A stretch of DNA of 64,000 nt from Mesorhizobium sp. B4-1-4 (GTDB lineage: Bacteria > Pseudomonadota > Alphaproteobacteria > Rhizobiales > Rhizobiaceae): contig NZ_CP083950.1 in NCBI RefSeq assembly GCF_006439395.2, positions 2,666,001 through 2,730,000 on the forward strand. The letters are read 5' to 3'. Positions 1-8,030 of this stretch are shown piece after piece (the first letter of the stretch is position 1; each line of letters opens with the position of its first letter). The notes beneath the pieces were generated by a model. That model made no database searches, was not told the origin of the DNA, and worked only from the letters and a program-made list of their open reading frames with translations. The position numbers were made by a program, and so were the translations under genes.

Positions 1-829
1 CGAATGCCAGGTCGCCGCCCCGCCGCCGCCAAGCGCGGTCGCCGACCTGCGCAATGATCCCGACATCACCGTGCTCGACCTCAAGGGCCAGAACATCGGC
101 ATCCTCGGCTTTAATGTCGAACACCAGCCGTTGGGCGACAAGCGCGTGCGCACCGCACTGGCCAAGGCCATCGATCGCAAGGCGATCGTCGAGGCCGTCT
201 ATGCCGGCGCCGGCACCGTGGCCGGCAGCGTCGTGCCGCCGGCGCAGCTCGGCGCCGTCACCGATGCCGGCATCGACTATGATCCCGACGGTGCCAAAAA
301 ACTGCTGAAGGAAGCCGGCCACGAGAGCGGCCTCAAGATCAGCCTCTGGGCGATGCCGGTGTCGCGCCCCTACAACCCCAACGCCAAGCGCATGGCCGAG
401 ATGATCCAGGCCGACTGGGCGAAGGTGGGCGTCCAGTCCGAGATCGTCAGCTTCGAATGGGGCGAATATCTCAAACGCACCGCGGCGGGCGAACAGGACG
501 CGTTTCTGCTCGGCGGCAGCAGCGACAATGGCGATCCCGACAACATGCTGAGCTATCTCCTGTCCTGCGACGGCGTGAAGGGCGGCTCCAACCGCTCGCG
601 CTGGTGCGACAAGGACTTCGAAAAACTGCTGGATGAAGGCCGCGTCGCCGCCGACCCGAAGCAACGCGCGGCGATCTACGGGAAGGCGCAGGCGATCTTG
701 AAGGACGAGGTGCCGGTGGCGCCGATCGCCCATTCGGTGGTGGCGATCCCGATCCGCAAGAGCGTGCTCAACTACGTGCTCGACCCCTTCGGCCGACAGA
801 ATTTCGCCGCCGTCGACATGGCGGAGTAG
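1..829 (+). CDS. ABC transporter substrate-binding protein, family 5 (C-terminal part)
   Basis: This is the 3' part of a periplasmic peptide-type (DppA/OppA, SBP_bac_5) binding protein that would deliver a peptide or similar ligand to an ABC importer. The frame is open from the left edge (first full codon at base 2) to the TAG at 827-829, about 275 codons, roughly half of the usual 500-540 residues. The family hallmarks visible are the VRTALAKAIDR segment, the YDPDGAKKLLKEAG segment and the closing part with PVAPIAH. Two cysteines (LLSCDG and RWCDKD) lie where related proteins often have a disulfide. No permease or ATPase gene follows within the window, so the rest of the transporter, if present, lies upstream. 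The ligand cannot be deduced. Confidence 0.9.
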   Translation, partial: ECQVAAPPPPSAVADLRNDPDITVLDLKGQNIGILGFNVEHQPLGDKRVRTALAKAIDRKAIVEAVYAGAGTVAGSVVPPAQLGAVTDAGIDYDPDGAKKLLKEAGHESGLKISLWAMPVSRPYNPNAKRMAEMIQADWAKVGVQSEIVSFEWGEYLKRTAAGEQDAFLLGGSSDNGDPDNMLSYLLSCDGVKGGSNRSRWCDKDFEKLLDEGRVAADPKQRAAIYGKAQAILKDEVPVAPIAHSVVAIPIRKSVLNYVLDPFGRQNFAAVDMAE

Positions 830-842
830 GATGCATCTTCTT

Positions 843-866
843 CCTTCTCCCCCTTGTGGGAGAAGG
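843..866. repeat. Short palindrome between SBP and hydrolase genes
   Basis: A 9-base perfect stem (CCTTCTCCC with GGGAGAAGG) closes a 6-base loop directly after the SBP stop. Its right arm supplies the purine-rich stretch that acts as the ribosome binding site of the next gene, so stem formation could mask that site. It resembles the core of the other intergenic palindromes in this window. It could also end the upstream transcript, although no T-run follows. Confidence 0.5.
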
Positions 867-876
867 GAAGAACGAA

Positions 877-1998
877 ATGACAAGCGAGACCACCATGCGT
901 GAAAACCTAACCGCCCTTCTCAACCGCTACCTCGCCGATGGCGCGGTGGGTGCCTCGCTGGCCTATGCGCTCGATGGCGCGGCGCCAACAGCCCTCGCCG
1001 CCGGCCTCGCCGACCGGCAGCACAATGTCGCCGTCACATCGGACCAATTGTTCAAGATCGGCAGTTGCACCAAGGCCTTCGTCGCCGCGGCACTCGTCAA
1101 GCTTGCTCAAGACGGCAAGCTCGATCTCGGCGCGCCGATCGCCGCCTGGTTCCCGGACCTGCCGGGGGCGAAAGATATTTCGGTGCGCCAGTTGATCAAC
1201 CATCGCAGCGGCCTGCCGGAATTCGAATATTACATTCCGATGGATCCGAGCCGGCAATGGACACCCCGGCAATTGGTCGACATCGCCTTCGCCTCCGACA
1301 AGCAGAAGGCGCCGGGCGGCCCGGCCGTCTACAACAATACCGGTTATGTCCTGGCCGGCATGGTGATCGAGGCCGTTTCCGGACAGTCGCTCGGCGCCTA
1401 TGTCAGGAGCGCGATCCTGCAGCCGCTCGGCCTGGACAACACTTGGTCGCCGGCGACCGAAGCTTTTCCGGAAAAGTCGATGGTGCGCGGCTACTACCAC
1501 CGCCCGCCGCCGGCGCCGGACGCGCCCACCGACATCGCCTCGGGCGGCGAGATGTGGCGCATGGACGGCGTCCTGCCCTATTCCAACGAACTGCAGGATT
1601 CTTCCGACTCCTTCCCGTTCTCCGCCGCCTATGGCTGCGGCGACATGGTGTCGACGCCATCCGACATGGTGGGTTTCATGCGCGGCCTGTTCTCCGGCAG
1701 GCTGTTGTCGCCGCCTTTCTTCGCGGAGATGTTCGAACACCGCGTTCCCGCAAGCTTCCCCGGCACCCGCATGCGCGAGACGGGTGCGGGCATGTTTCAG
1801 AGCGCCTATGCCGATCGCGCCTTCTACGGCCACCAGGGCAGCATTCCGGGCTACGTCGCCGTCATGCTGCACGATCCCGCGTCAGGCCTCACCATCGCCA
1901 TGACCAGCAATGTCGGCTCCGGCAACCGCCTGTCCTTCCAGGCGAGCGGCATGCATCCGGTGGTGGATCAGGCGATCGCGACAATCTTGCGGCTGTGA
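877..1998 (+). CDS. Serine hydrolase, beta-lactamase (class C/penicillin-binding) fold
   Basis: A 373-residue serine hydrolase of the beta-lactamase/EstB superfamily. The catalytic set is intact: S63-x-x-K66 (SCTK), the tyrosine motif YNN at 152-154 and H-x-G (HQG) at 319-321, which replaces the KTG of true lactamases as is usual in esterase or D-aminopeptidase-like members. No signal peptide is evident, so it is probably cytoplasmic. I place the start at ATG 877, because AGAAGGGA sits 8 bases before it; an in-frame GTG at 856 would fall inside the preceding palindrome. It follows the SBP gene by 47 bases and may share its transcript, which would fit peptide processing, but the substrate is unknown. 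Its 3' end is partly duplicated downstream at 2311-2356. Confidence 0.85.
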   Translation: MTSETTMRENLTALLNRYLADGAVGASLAYALDGAAPTALAAGLADRQHNVAVTSDQLFKIGSCTKAFVAAALVKLAQDGKLDLGAPIAAWFPDLPGAKDISVRQLINHRSGLPEFEYYIPMDPSRQWTPRQLVDIAFASDKQKAPGGPAVYNNTGYVLAGMVIEAVSGQSLGAYVRSAILQPLGLDNTWSPATEAFPEKSMVRGYYHRPPPAPDAPTDIASGGEMWRMDGVLPYSNELQDSSDSFPFSAAYGCGDMVSTPSDMVGFMRGLFSGRLLSPPFFAEMFEHRVPASFPGTRMRETGAGMFQSAYADRAFYGHQGSIPGYVAVMLHDPASGLTIAMTSNVGSGNRLSFQASGMHPVVDQAIATILRL

Positions 1999-2213
1999 TC
2001 TGGGTAGGAAATCGAACTGCTGCCTTCAGACAGCCTCACGTCCCAATCTATAGGCTGGCAAAATCCATATTTCAGAAACATCCTCAATTTCTGCAATAGC
2101 AGAATCCATATGTCAGATTCGATCAACTTCCAAAAGCTGCTTCATTTCCACGACATGTTGCTGAAATAACAATCGGCCCTGTTTCAGAAACTTTCCTACG
2201 CGGCGCTCCGGGA

Positions 2214-2356
2214 TGGTGGAAGCCGCGCCGGGATATGAGATCTCCCGGACGCGAGACTAACTTTGCCGCTGCTGCTGAGCTTCAATCACCGCCATGTCGA
2301 CACGGCCGGCTTCCAGGCGAGCGGCATGCACCCTGTGGTGGATCAGGCGATCCGGA
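2214..2356 (+). pseudogene. Chimeric relic: DUF1275 gene 5' end joined to serine hydrolase 3' end
   Basis: Bases about 2214-2313 closely resemble 3084-3209, the leader and first codons of the DUF1275 gene (shared CGCCGGGATATGAGA, CCGGACGCGAG, ACTTTGCCGCTG and GTCGACACGGCCGGCTTC). From about 2311 the sequence instead resembles 1935-1975, the last codons of the serine hydrolase (shared CAGGCGAGCGGCATGCA and GTGGTGGATCAGGCGATC). Both parents contain CTTCC followed one base later by GGCG at the switch point. The join encodes a short reading frame with no sensible product and ends where the cytochrome b561 gene begins on the other strand. The rest of the gap 1999-2213 shows nothing recognisable. 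Confidence 0.75.
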
Positions 2357-2941
2357 TCATTCTCGATTGGCCGCGTTCAGCCACTTCTGCCCGGACGATG
2401 GATCGGGCAGGCCCGGCACCATCTGGCTCAGCACGCGATCGCGGAGGAAGACGTGATGGAAGATGGCCGCGGCTGCATGCAGGCCGGCGAGCCACATGAT
2501 GATATCGCCAAGCGTGCCGTGGATCTCCGCCAGCGGAGCGCCCCAGGTGCCGGAAAACGGACCGATCGCCCCCAGGCCGTAGACCGTCACCGGGTGGCCG
2601 CCGAACCATGCACCGAGCATGGCGGTCGCCGGGACCGCGAACAGCAGCGCGTAGAGCGCCCAGTGCGTTGCCTTCGAGGCGACCTCCATCCAGGTGGGCA
2701 TGGCCGGGGCTTCGGGAATACGGTCGAACGGGCGCCAGACCAGGCGAATGACCAGCAGACAGAAAACGGCGAAGCCGAGCGACTCGTGAAGCCGCAGCGT
2801 CGACGCCCTGGCCGCCGAATAGACGCGCTCCGGCGGGCCACCCGCCGAGACCAGGAAGGCTATGAGCACCAGTAATGCCGTCAGCCAGTGCAATGCCTGG
2901 GCGAGGCCTCCGTAGCGGGTTGTCGTGCCGGACAGCGACAT
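2357..2941 (-). CDS. Cytochrome b561 family protein
   Basis: A di-haem b-type cytochrome of the bacterial b561 (CybB) family, placed in the inner membrane and taking electrons from quinol or passing them to it. The 194-residue protein has four predicted membrane segments. Candidate haem-ligand histidines are in ALHWL near the N-terminus, RLHES, ATHWAL and the C-terminal HAAAAIFHH cluster. Start ATG 2941 is chosen because GGAG lies 8 bases upstream; longer frames reach 2980 without an RBS. The 3' end abuts the chimeric relic, so the gene probably entered this spot, or was exposed, in the same rearrangement. It stands alone, divergent from the DUF1275 gene. Confidence 0.88.
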   Translation of the reverse strand: MSLSGTTTRYGGLAQALHWLTALLVLIAFLVSAGGPPERVYSAARASTLRLHESLGFAVFCLLVIRLVWRPFDRIPEAPAMPTWMEVASKATHWALYALLFAVPATAMLGAWFGGHPVTVYGLGAIGPFSGTWGAPLAEIHGTLGDIIMWLAGLHAAAAIFHHVFLRDRVLSQMVPGLPDPSSGQKWLNAANRE

Positions 2942-3146
2942 GCGAGAGCTCCGAAACAGTTGGACACGTTCCTCCCGCACCCCTCCCTGAACGTGCCCTC
3001 ATTTCAATTGTTCCTCAAGTGGCTTCTATCCCGTGACGCGTGACGGGATGCGCCCGGCGGATGCGAAGACGGAGGCGCCGCATGGAGGTGGAACGCTGCG
3101 CCGGGATATGAGACGCTGTCTGATCCCCGGACGCGAGGCCGCCGCC

Positions 3147-3830
3147 ATGAAACCCACTTTGCCGCTGTTGTTGAGCCTCAATGGCGGTTATGTCGACACG
3201 GCCGGCTTCCTGGCGCTGCAGGGCCTGTTCACTGCGCATGTGACGGGAAATTTCGTCACCCTGGGTGCCTCGTTGGTACTCGGCATTTCAGGCGTGCTGG
3301 CGAAGCTCCTGGCGCTGCCGGTGTTCTGCGTCGTGGTCATCCTGACCCGGCTTGCCGGCGAGCGCTTGCGCAGGCGCGGACGACCGGCGCTCGGCGTGCT
3401 CTTGGCAGCCAAGCTGGCGCTGCTTGTCATCGGGGCCGCGCTCGCGATCCGGTTTGGCCCCTTTGCCAGCGGCGACAGCGCCGCCGCGATCCTCACCGGC
3501 ATGGTGCTGGTCGCCGCGATGGCGATCCAGAACGCGGTGCATCGGGTCCATCTGGCCGCCGCGCCGCCCTCGACGCTGATGACCGGCACCACCACCCAGA
3601 TCATGATCGATCTCGGGGACCTCATCGGCGGCGTGGTCCCGGACGCCCGGCCGGCTATTGTGGCGCGCCTCAAGCGCATGGCCGCGGCGGTCGCCGTATT
3701 CGCCGCCGGCTGCGCGGCCGCCGCTCTCGGTTATGCCTTCGCCAACATCTGGTGCTTCGCCGTGCCGCCGGTGATTGCGCTCATCGCGCTGCTGCTGCGG
3801 CTTTCCGCGCCCGAGGGGGAACCCAGCTAG
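3147..3830 (+). CDS. DUF1275 (YoaK-like) membrane protein
   Basis: A 227-residue integral membrane protein of the DUF1275/YoaK family, whose function is not established. The family features are the opening LNGGYVDTAGF, the GLFTAHVTGNFV motif in the first helix pair, and MTGTTTQIMID in the middle. About six hydrophobic segments are visible. ATG 3147 is the start because it begins the conserved family N-terminus; an open frame extends upstream to 3033 but that part matches the duplicated leader found at 2214-2313. The ribosome site is weak (CGAGG). The leader being copied in the nearby relic shows it once existed in at least two copies here. Confidence 0.85.
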   Translation: MKPTLPLLLSLNGGYVDTAGFLALQGLFTAHVTGNFVTLGASLVLGISGVLAKLLALPVFCVVVILTRLAGERLRRRGRPALGVLLAAKLALLVIGAALAIRFGPFASGDSAAAILTGMVLVAAMAIQNAVHRVHLAAAPPSTLMTGTTTQIMIDLGDLIGGVVPDARPAIVARLKRMAAAVAVFAAGCAAAALGYAFANIWCFAVPPVIALIALLLRLSAPEGEPS

Positions 3831-3914
3831 CGGAAGAACCTCAATCGGTGTCCCGATCGGCCCATGGCCAAGGCCTGGCAAGTGTCTGACGGCGCCTGCC
3901 GCCTGCTGGCTTCA

Positions 3915-4631
3915 TCAAGCCTCGCCGCGAAAAACCGCCACCGCAGCCGCAACGATTTCCGCATTGTCCTTCGCCGTGCTGCCATCCGCCAGCGTCTTGC
4001 CGTCTTCCAGCCCGACTCGCGTCCACCAACGCTTCCGGCGCGCAAGCTCGACGAACGGCCAGACTGTGGTATCGACGCCATGCAGCAGGATCGGCCGCCG
4101 CACTTCGGCGCGCTCGAGTACGGCCGCAATGCCCTGCGCCTCGTCAAGCGCGGCGGACAGGTCCTGCATGTCGATCTCGATCAGGATGCGCAGCACCCGG
4201 TTGTGGCCGGCAAGCGCCACAAACCGTTCCGCGTCGGCCGTCGTGGCAAGCCCGGCCTCGATGCCGACGCCGCGTTGGCGCAACAGCTCCATCACGGCCG
4301 GCGCGTCGGCCTCGGAGAGATTGACCGAGGCATAGTCTGGCAGCTCGCGCCAGCCGGCGATTGCCTCGCGGGTGCGCGCGACGTCGTTCTCGATCCAGGC
4401 GCCGGTCGACACACCTATCAGCGTGCCGGGACAGGCGCCGCGCACCGCAAGAACCGTCGCGTCGACGGCCAGGCTTTCGCGCCCGTCGCCGCCGCGCGGA
4501 TGGATGTGCAGTTCGGTCGCACCGGCGGCGGCGCAGGCCGCGGCGTCGCTGGCCATCGCTCGCGCCGTCAGCGGCAACGCTGGATGGAAATCACGCGGAC
4601 GCGCGCCGTTGATGCAGGCCTGGACGATCAT
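3915..4631 (-). CDS. BKACE family beta-keto acid cleavage enzyme (DUF849)
   Basis: A 238-residue TIM-barrel protein of the beta-keto acid cleavage enzyme family (DUF849), which condenses a beta-keto acid with acetyl-CoA and splits it to acetoacetate and a new CoA ester, using a metal ion. The metal-binding H-x-H is present in LHIHPRGGDG, and the SVNLSEAD and LHGVD barrel strands fit the family. It is shorter than most members (about 270-310), lacking some C-terminal length. Start ATG 4631 is preceded by GAGGTGG at about 5 bases; a longer in-frame reading to 4679 lacks support. It is monocistronic, so its keto-acid substrate cannot be guessed from neighbours. Carnitine or lysine-type substrates are only examples from characterised relatives. 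Confidence 0.85.
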   Translation of the reverse strand: MIVQACINGARPRDFHPALPLTARAMASDAAACAAAGATELHIHPRGGDGRESLAVDATVLAVRGACPGTLIGVSTGAWIENDVARTREAIAGWRELPDYASVNLSEADAPAVMELLRQRGVGIEAGLATTADAERFVALAGHNRVLRILIEIDMQDLSAALDEAQGIAAVLERAEVRRPILLHGVDTTVWPFVELARRKRWWTRVGLEDGKTLADGSTAKDNAEIVAAAVAVFRGEA

Positions 4632-4832
4632 GGCACCACCTCGGGGCAGGAAGAGCCGCAGTCTAGTCGTACAGGACACGCTCGCAAAGACCAGGCAATG
4701 TCACTCCTGACAGCGCGGCTGCCGAAGCTGCCGTGCCCTTCGCCAAGCTCCTCCCCGCATTTGAATAAAAACCGTCTGTGGATATTTACCCCGCGTTCCA
4801 CCAGTTGGCCCAAGGTATATTAGGGCGAGGTA

Positions 4833-5045
4833 ATGGAGGAACCATTGACCAGCGATTTTTCGGCCGCCCGTATCCACCTCGAACGCGCCTACGACTATTT
4901 GCGCGGCAATGACGGGACGAGCCGCTCGGCCTGCGAGGCCCTCGACCTGCTGATCGAGATGGTGGCTGAAGCACAGCACAGGTGCCCCGAGGCAGGCGCG
5001 CTGGAGTTCCCGCAAACGACGGTGCGGCAAGCCTTACGATCATGA
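4833..5045 (+). CDS. Small conserved-looking hypothetical protein
   Basis: A 70-residue protein I do not recognise. It is acidic to neutral, with an amphipathic helical stretch (ARIHLERAYDYLRG, then ACEALDLLIEMVAEAQ). The AGGGCGAGG run just ahead of ATG 4833 is a good ribosome site, and the AT-rich 4750-4830 stretch could hold its promoter. Its TGA overlaps by 6 bases the end of the converging GGDEF-EAL gene. Codon use is like that of its neighbours, which supports a real gene. No function is proposed. Confidence 0.55.
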   Translation: MEEPLTSDFSAARIHLERAYDYLRGNDGTSRSACEALDLLIEMVAEAQHRCPEAGALEFPQTTVRQALRS

Positions 5046-7139
5046 CGCCTTGCGGGTGAGCGCCCTGCTTGCCGGCCTGGTCGCGCGGATAACGATCTGC
5101 TCCAGCGGTTCAGGCCGGTGCAGCAGGAACCCCTGGCCGAAATCGACCCCCATGGCCTGCAGGACGTCGAGCGTCTCCGGTTGCTCGATCTTCTCGGCCA
5201 CGACGCCGCAGCCGACGCCGCGGGCAATGCCCGCTATGGCTGAGACGATCTCGCGGTCGAAGCGGCTCTCGGCGATATGCTCGATGAAGGAGCCGTCGAT
5301 CTTGATGGCATCGACCGGAAAGCGCCTGAGATACTCGAACGAGCTCATGCCGGCGCCGAAATCGTCGAGGCTGACACGGCATCGCCGCTCGCGCGCCTTG
5401 CGCACGAACGCCTCGGCTGCGTCGAAATTGGTGACGGCCGCGGTTTCGGTGATCTCGAAGCCGATGCCGGAATGCGGCGCCCCGGTTTCCTCGATGATGC
5501 TGTCGACGAAGTCCCACAGACCGGGGTCGCTCAGCGTTTGCGCCGACAGGTTGAAGCCAAGCGTGATCGCGCCGGACTTCATCGCCGGGCCATGCAGCGA
5601 GAGCGCCGTGCGGATGATCCAGCGATCGAGCCTGGCGGCAATGCCGAAGCGCTCGGCCGCCGGGATGAATTCACTGGGCGGGATGAGCTTGCCGCCGCGC
5701 CCGGCCAGCCGCGCCAGCACCTCGACATGGCGGCTTTCCTGCCAGGGCCGGCCCAGCCGGTGGATCTCCTGGCCGAACAGTTTCAGACGGCCGTCATCCA
5801 TGGCGTTGACCGTGTCGGCGGCGAGCCGCGCCGCGTTGAGGCCGCCCGAGGCCGCCTCGGCCGAAAACACCGCGAAGCGATCGCGTCCCGCGGCCTTGGC
5901 CGCGTAGCAGGCGTCGTCGGCGCAGGCCAGCGCGTCGGCCACCGTGGTGGCGTGATCGTCGACGATCGCGATGCCGATGCTCGCCGCGAGCCGCCGCGAG
6001 GTCGCTGCAAGACCGAGATCGGCGCCGCGCACGGCCGCCAGGATGGCGACGGCCAATGGCTCGGCTCGCGCCGCGTCGCAATTGGGCACCAGCAGGGCAA
6101 ACTCGTCGCCGCCGAGCCGCGCCGCATGCGCCGAGGGCGGCAGGCAGCGGCCAATGCCCGCCGAGACGCTCTTCAGCGCCAGATCACCAGCCGCGTGGCC
6201 GGCGAAGTCGTTGAGCGCCTTGAAGTAGTCGAGATCGACATAGAACACCGCCAGCGGCACGCCCGTGGCGATGTGGTCGGCGAGCAGCCTGTCGAAGGCG
6301 GCGCGGTTCCACAGGCCGGTCAGCGCGTCGTGACGGGCGGCGAAGGCAAGCTCCTGTTCGCGCAGCTTGTCCTCGGTGATGTCGCGCACCGTGCCGAGGA
6401 TCTGGCCGGCGGCACCCGCGGCGGCAATGAACCGCACCAGCGATTCGATATGGCGGATCTCACCGTCGCGCCTGATGATGCGATATTGATTGGCGATGAC
6501 GCCGTCCGTTTCGAGCGGAGCCCGGTGGGCGCGCTCGGTGGCTTCCTTGTCGTCGGGGTGCAGATAGCTGTGCCAGAGGTCGCCCGGCACCTCGTCGATA
6601 TCGGCGACAAGGCCGAATATGTCCCTGGTGCGGGCGTCCCAATAGCTCTTGTTGGTGGCGATGTCGAAATGCCAGATGCCGGTGCCGCTGGCGGCGAGCG
6701 CCAGGCGGAAGCGCACATTGACCTGTTCGAGCGCGGCTTCGGCCGCTTTCTGCTTCGAGATGTCGGTCTGCACGCCCATCAGCCGCAGCGGCTGCCCGTC
6801 CGCGCCGCGCTCGACGATGCCGCCGCGGTCGAGCACCCACACCCAGTGGCCCTGCTTGTGCTTCAGCCGGAGTTCGGTCTCGATGGTATCGGTCAGTCCG
6901 GCAATATGGCGGTCGCCGCTGGCCAGCGCCCGCTCGCGGTCGTCGGGATGGGTGAGTTGCAGCCACAGGTCGCTGGTGTTGGCAAGTTCATCCTCGTCAT
7001 AGCCGAGCATGCGCGCCCAGGTGGCCGAATAGAAGCAGTCGCTGGTGCGCAGATCCCAGTCCCAGACGCCGAGATGGGCGCGCTCCAGCGCCTTGGCCCA
7101 GAATGCTCCGCTACGATTTTTCTTGTCCTGACGCGCCAT
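5040..7139 (-). CDS. PAS-PAS-GGDEF-EAL cyclic-di-GMP signalling protein
   Basis: A 699-residue, apparently soluble bifunctional c-di-GMP protein. Two PAS_3-type sensor domains (about 20-130 and 145-260, each with an HPDD segment and the RRDGEIRHIES or QGHWVWV strand) precede a GGDEF domain (about 265-425, intact GGDEF at 343-347) and an EAL domain (about 445-690). The GGDEF site suggests diguanylate cyclase activity. In the EAL domain the signature reads EVL (473-475), still fitting E-x-L-x-R, and DDFGAG (592-597) is present. The usual EGVE is EKIEQ (649-653), so phosphodiesterase activity is doubtful. No membrane segment is seen. It is monocistronic; the divergent neighbour is an ester cyclase. 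Confidence 0.93.
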   Translation of the reverse strand: MARQDKKNRSGAFWAKALERAHLGVWDWDLRTSDCFYSATWARMLGYDEDELANTSDLWLQLTHPDDRERALASGDRHIAGLTDTIETELRLKHKQGHWVWVLDRGGIVERGADGQPLRLMGVQTDISKQKAAEAALEQVNVRFRLALAASGTGIWHFDIATNKSYWDARTRDIFGLVADIDEVPGDLWHSYLHPDDKEATERAHRAPLETDGVIANQYRIIRRDGEIRHIESLVRFIAAAGAAGQILGTVRDITEDKLREQELAFAARHDALTGLWNRAAFDRLLADHIATGVPLAVFYVDLDYFKALNDFAGHAAGDLALKSVSAGIGRCLPPSAHAARLGGDEFALLVPNCDAARAEPLAVAILAAVRGADLGLAATSRRLAASIGIAIVDDHATTVADALACADDACYAAKAAGRDRFAVFSAEAASGGLNAARLAADTVNAMDDGRLKLFGQEIHRLGRPWQESRHVEVLARLAGRGGKLIPPSEFIPAAERFGIAARLDRWIIRTALSLHGPAMKSGAITLGFNLSAQTLSDPGLWDFVDSIIEETGAPHSGIGFEITETAAVTNFDAAEAFVRKARERRCRVSLDDFGAGMSSFEYLRRFPVDAIKIDGSFIEHIAESRFDREIVSAIAGIARGVGCGVVAEKIEQPETLDVLQAMGVDFGQGFLLHRPEPLEQIVIRATRPASRALTRKAS

Positions 7140-7372
7140 GTCCTGCTTCGCCCGCCCCCACCATCGGACAATCTGCCGCAGAACCAGAGAAGAAACCGTT
7201 ACTCGGCCTCGCGGGAGATGAAAATAGGCGCCTCGCCGTCCGCCGGCCCGCCGTCATTGGCTTTCGATTGGCGGGCAAGAACCGGAGTTTTGCGGGTCCG
7301 GGATGGCCTTATCGCTTATCCCGGGTCGGCGAAAACCGCCGATCCCTGCCAAACACCATAAAGGACCTCGCA

Positions 7373-7822
7373 ATGACCAAACAGGAAGACAACAAGGCGG
7401 TCGTCGTCCGCTGGTTCACCGACTTCTGGGGTGAAACCTGCGATCTGTCCGTCGTCGACGACATCGCGGCACCCGACATGCTGCTCAAATATTCCTTGCA
7501 TGAGCCGCGCCGGGGCCGCGACGACATCAAGGCCTTCATGACCGATTTCCGCGCCGCCTTCCCGGACCTCAACTTCTGGGCGACCGCCGATCTCATTGCC
7601 GAGGGCGATTATGTCGTCGGCCAGTGGGAGGGCGGCGGCACGCATACCGGCCCGGCCTTCGGCGATTTCCTCGCCGGCTCGCTCCCCGCCGCCACCGGCC
7701 GCGCCATGCGCTTCACCGGCACCACCGTGCTGAAGGTGATCGACGGCAGGATCGTCGAGGAAATCGGCCTCGATGACGGCGTCGCCGCCCTCACCCAGCT
7801 CGGCCTCATCAAGCCCGCCTGA
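7373..7822 (+). CDS. Ester cyclase / SnoaL-like polyketide cyclase family protein
   Basis: A 149-residue SnoaL-like alpha+beta barrel protein of the group annotated as ester cyclase; most bacterial members have no proven substrate. Typical features are the opening helix KAVVVRWFTDFW, GRDDIKAFMTDFRAAFPDL, VVGQWEGGGTHTG and the closing DGRIVEEIGLDDGVAALTQLG. ATG 7373 has AAGGA 8 bases upstream; the open frame reaching back to 7103 is antisense to the start of the GGDEF-EAL gene. It is divergent from that gene with 233 bases between them, which hold both promoters but no obvious operator. Confidence 0.85.
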   Translation: MTKQEDNKAVVVRWFTDFWGETCDLSVVDDIAAPDMLLKYSLHEPRRGRDDIKAFMTDFRAAFPDLNFWATADLIAEGDYVVGQWEGGGTHTGPAFGDFLAGSLPAATGRAMRFTGTTVLKVIDGRIVEEIGLDDGVAALTQLGLIKPA

Positions 7823-7900
7823 TCGAAGGGCCATCGCCGTCGCGGCGGTGGTCCGCCTTCACAGGTGAAGCGGACGTGCTGCATCTTGGTCAACAAATTC

Positions 7901-7927
7901 TTGAAAACAAATAACGTATTATATACA
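7901..7927 (+). promoter_or_regulatory. Possible promoter of the PAP2 gene in an AT-rich pocket
   Basis: The stretch 7890-7990 is strikingly AT-rich against its surroundings. It contains TTGAAA (7901-7906) and TATACA (7922-7927) with a 15-base spacer, shorter than ideal, plus further TAATAT-like options around 7930. It lies about 100 bases upstream of the PAP2 start. This is a sequence-likeness call only. Confidence 0.3.
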
Positions 7928-8030
7928 TCTAATATCTCGAGGATTTACTTTGAACAAAGTGTAACAAACCGGTAATACATAGCATGTGAAATAGTAATCG
8001 GGTTTTAAGCGGCTGACGGGGCGTCCTTCG

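Noticed and set aside
907..1872. Long minus-strand frame of 321 codons
   Set aside because: It lies opposite the serine hydrolase, whose catalytic motifs are intact, and its protein has no family features.
5277..7361. A 694-codon open frame on the plus strand
   Set aside because: It is antisense to the PAS-PAS-GGDEF-EAL gene, which has full domain evidence; GC-rich DNA commonly leaves such frames open.
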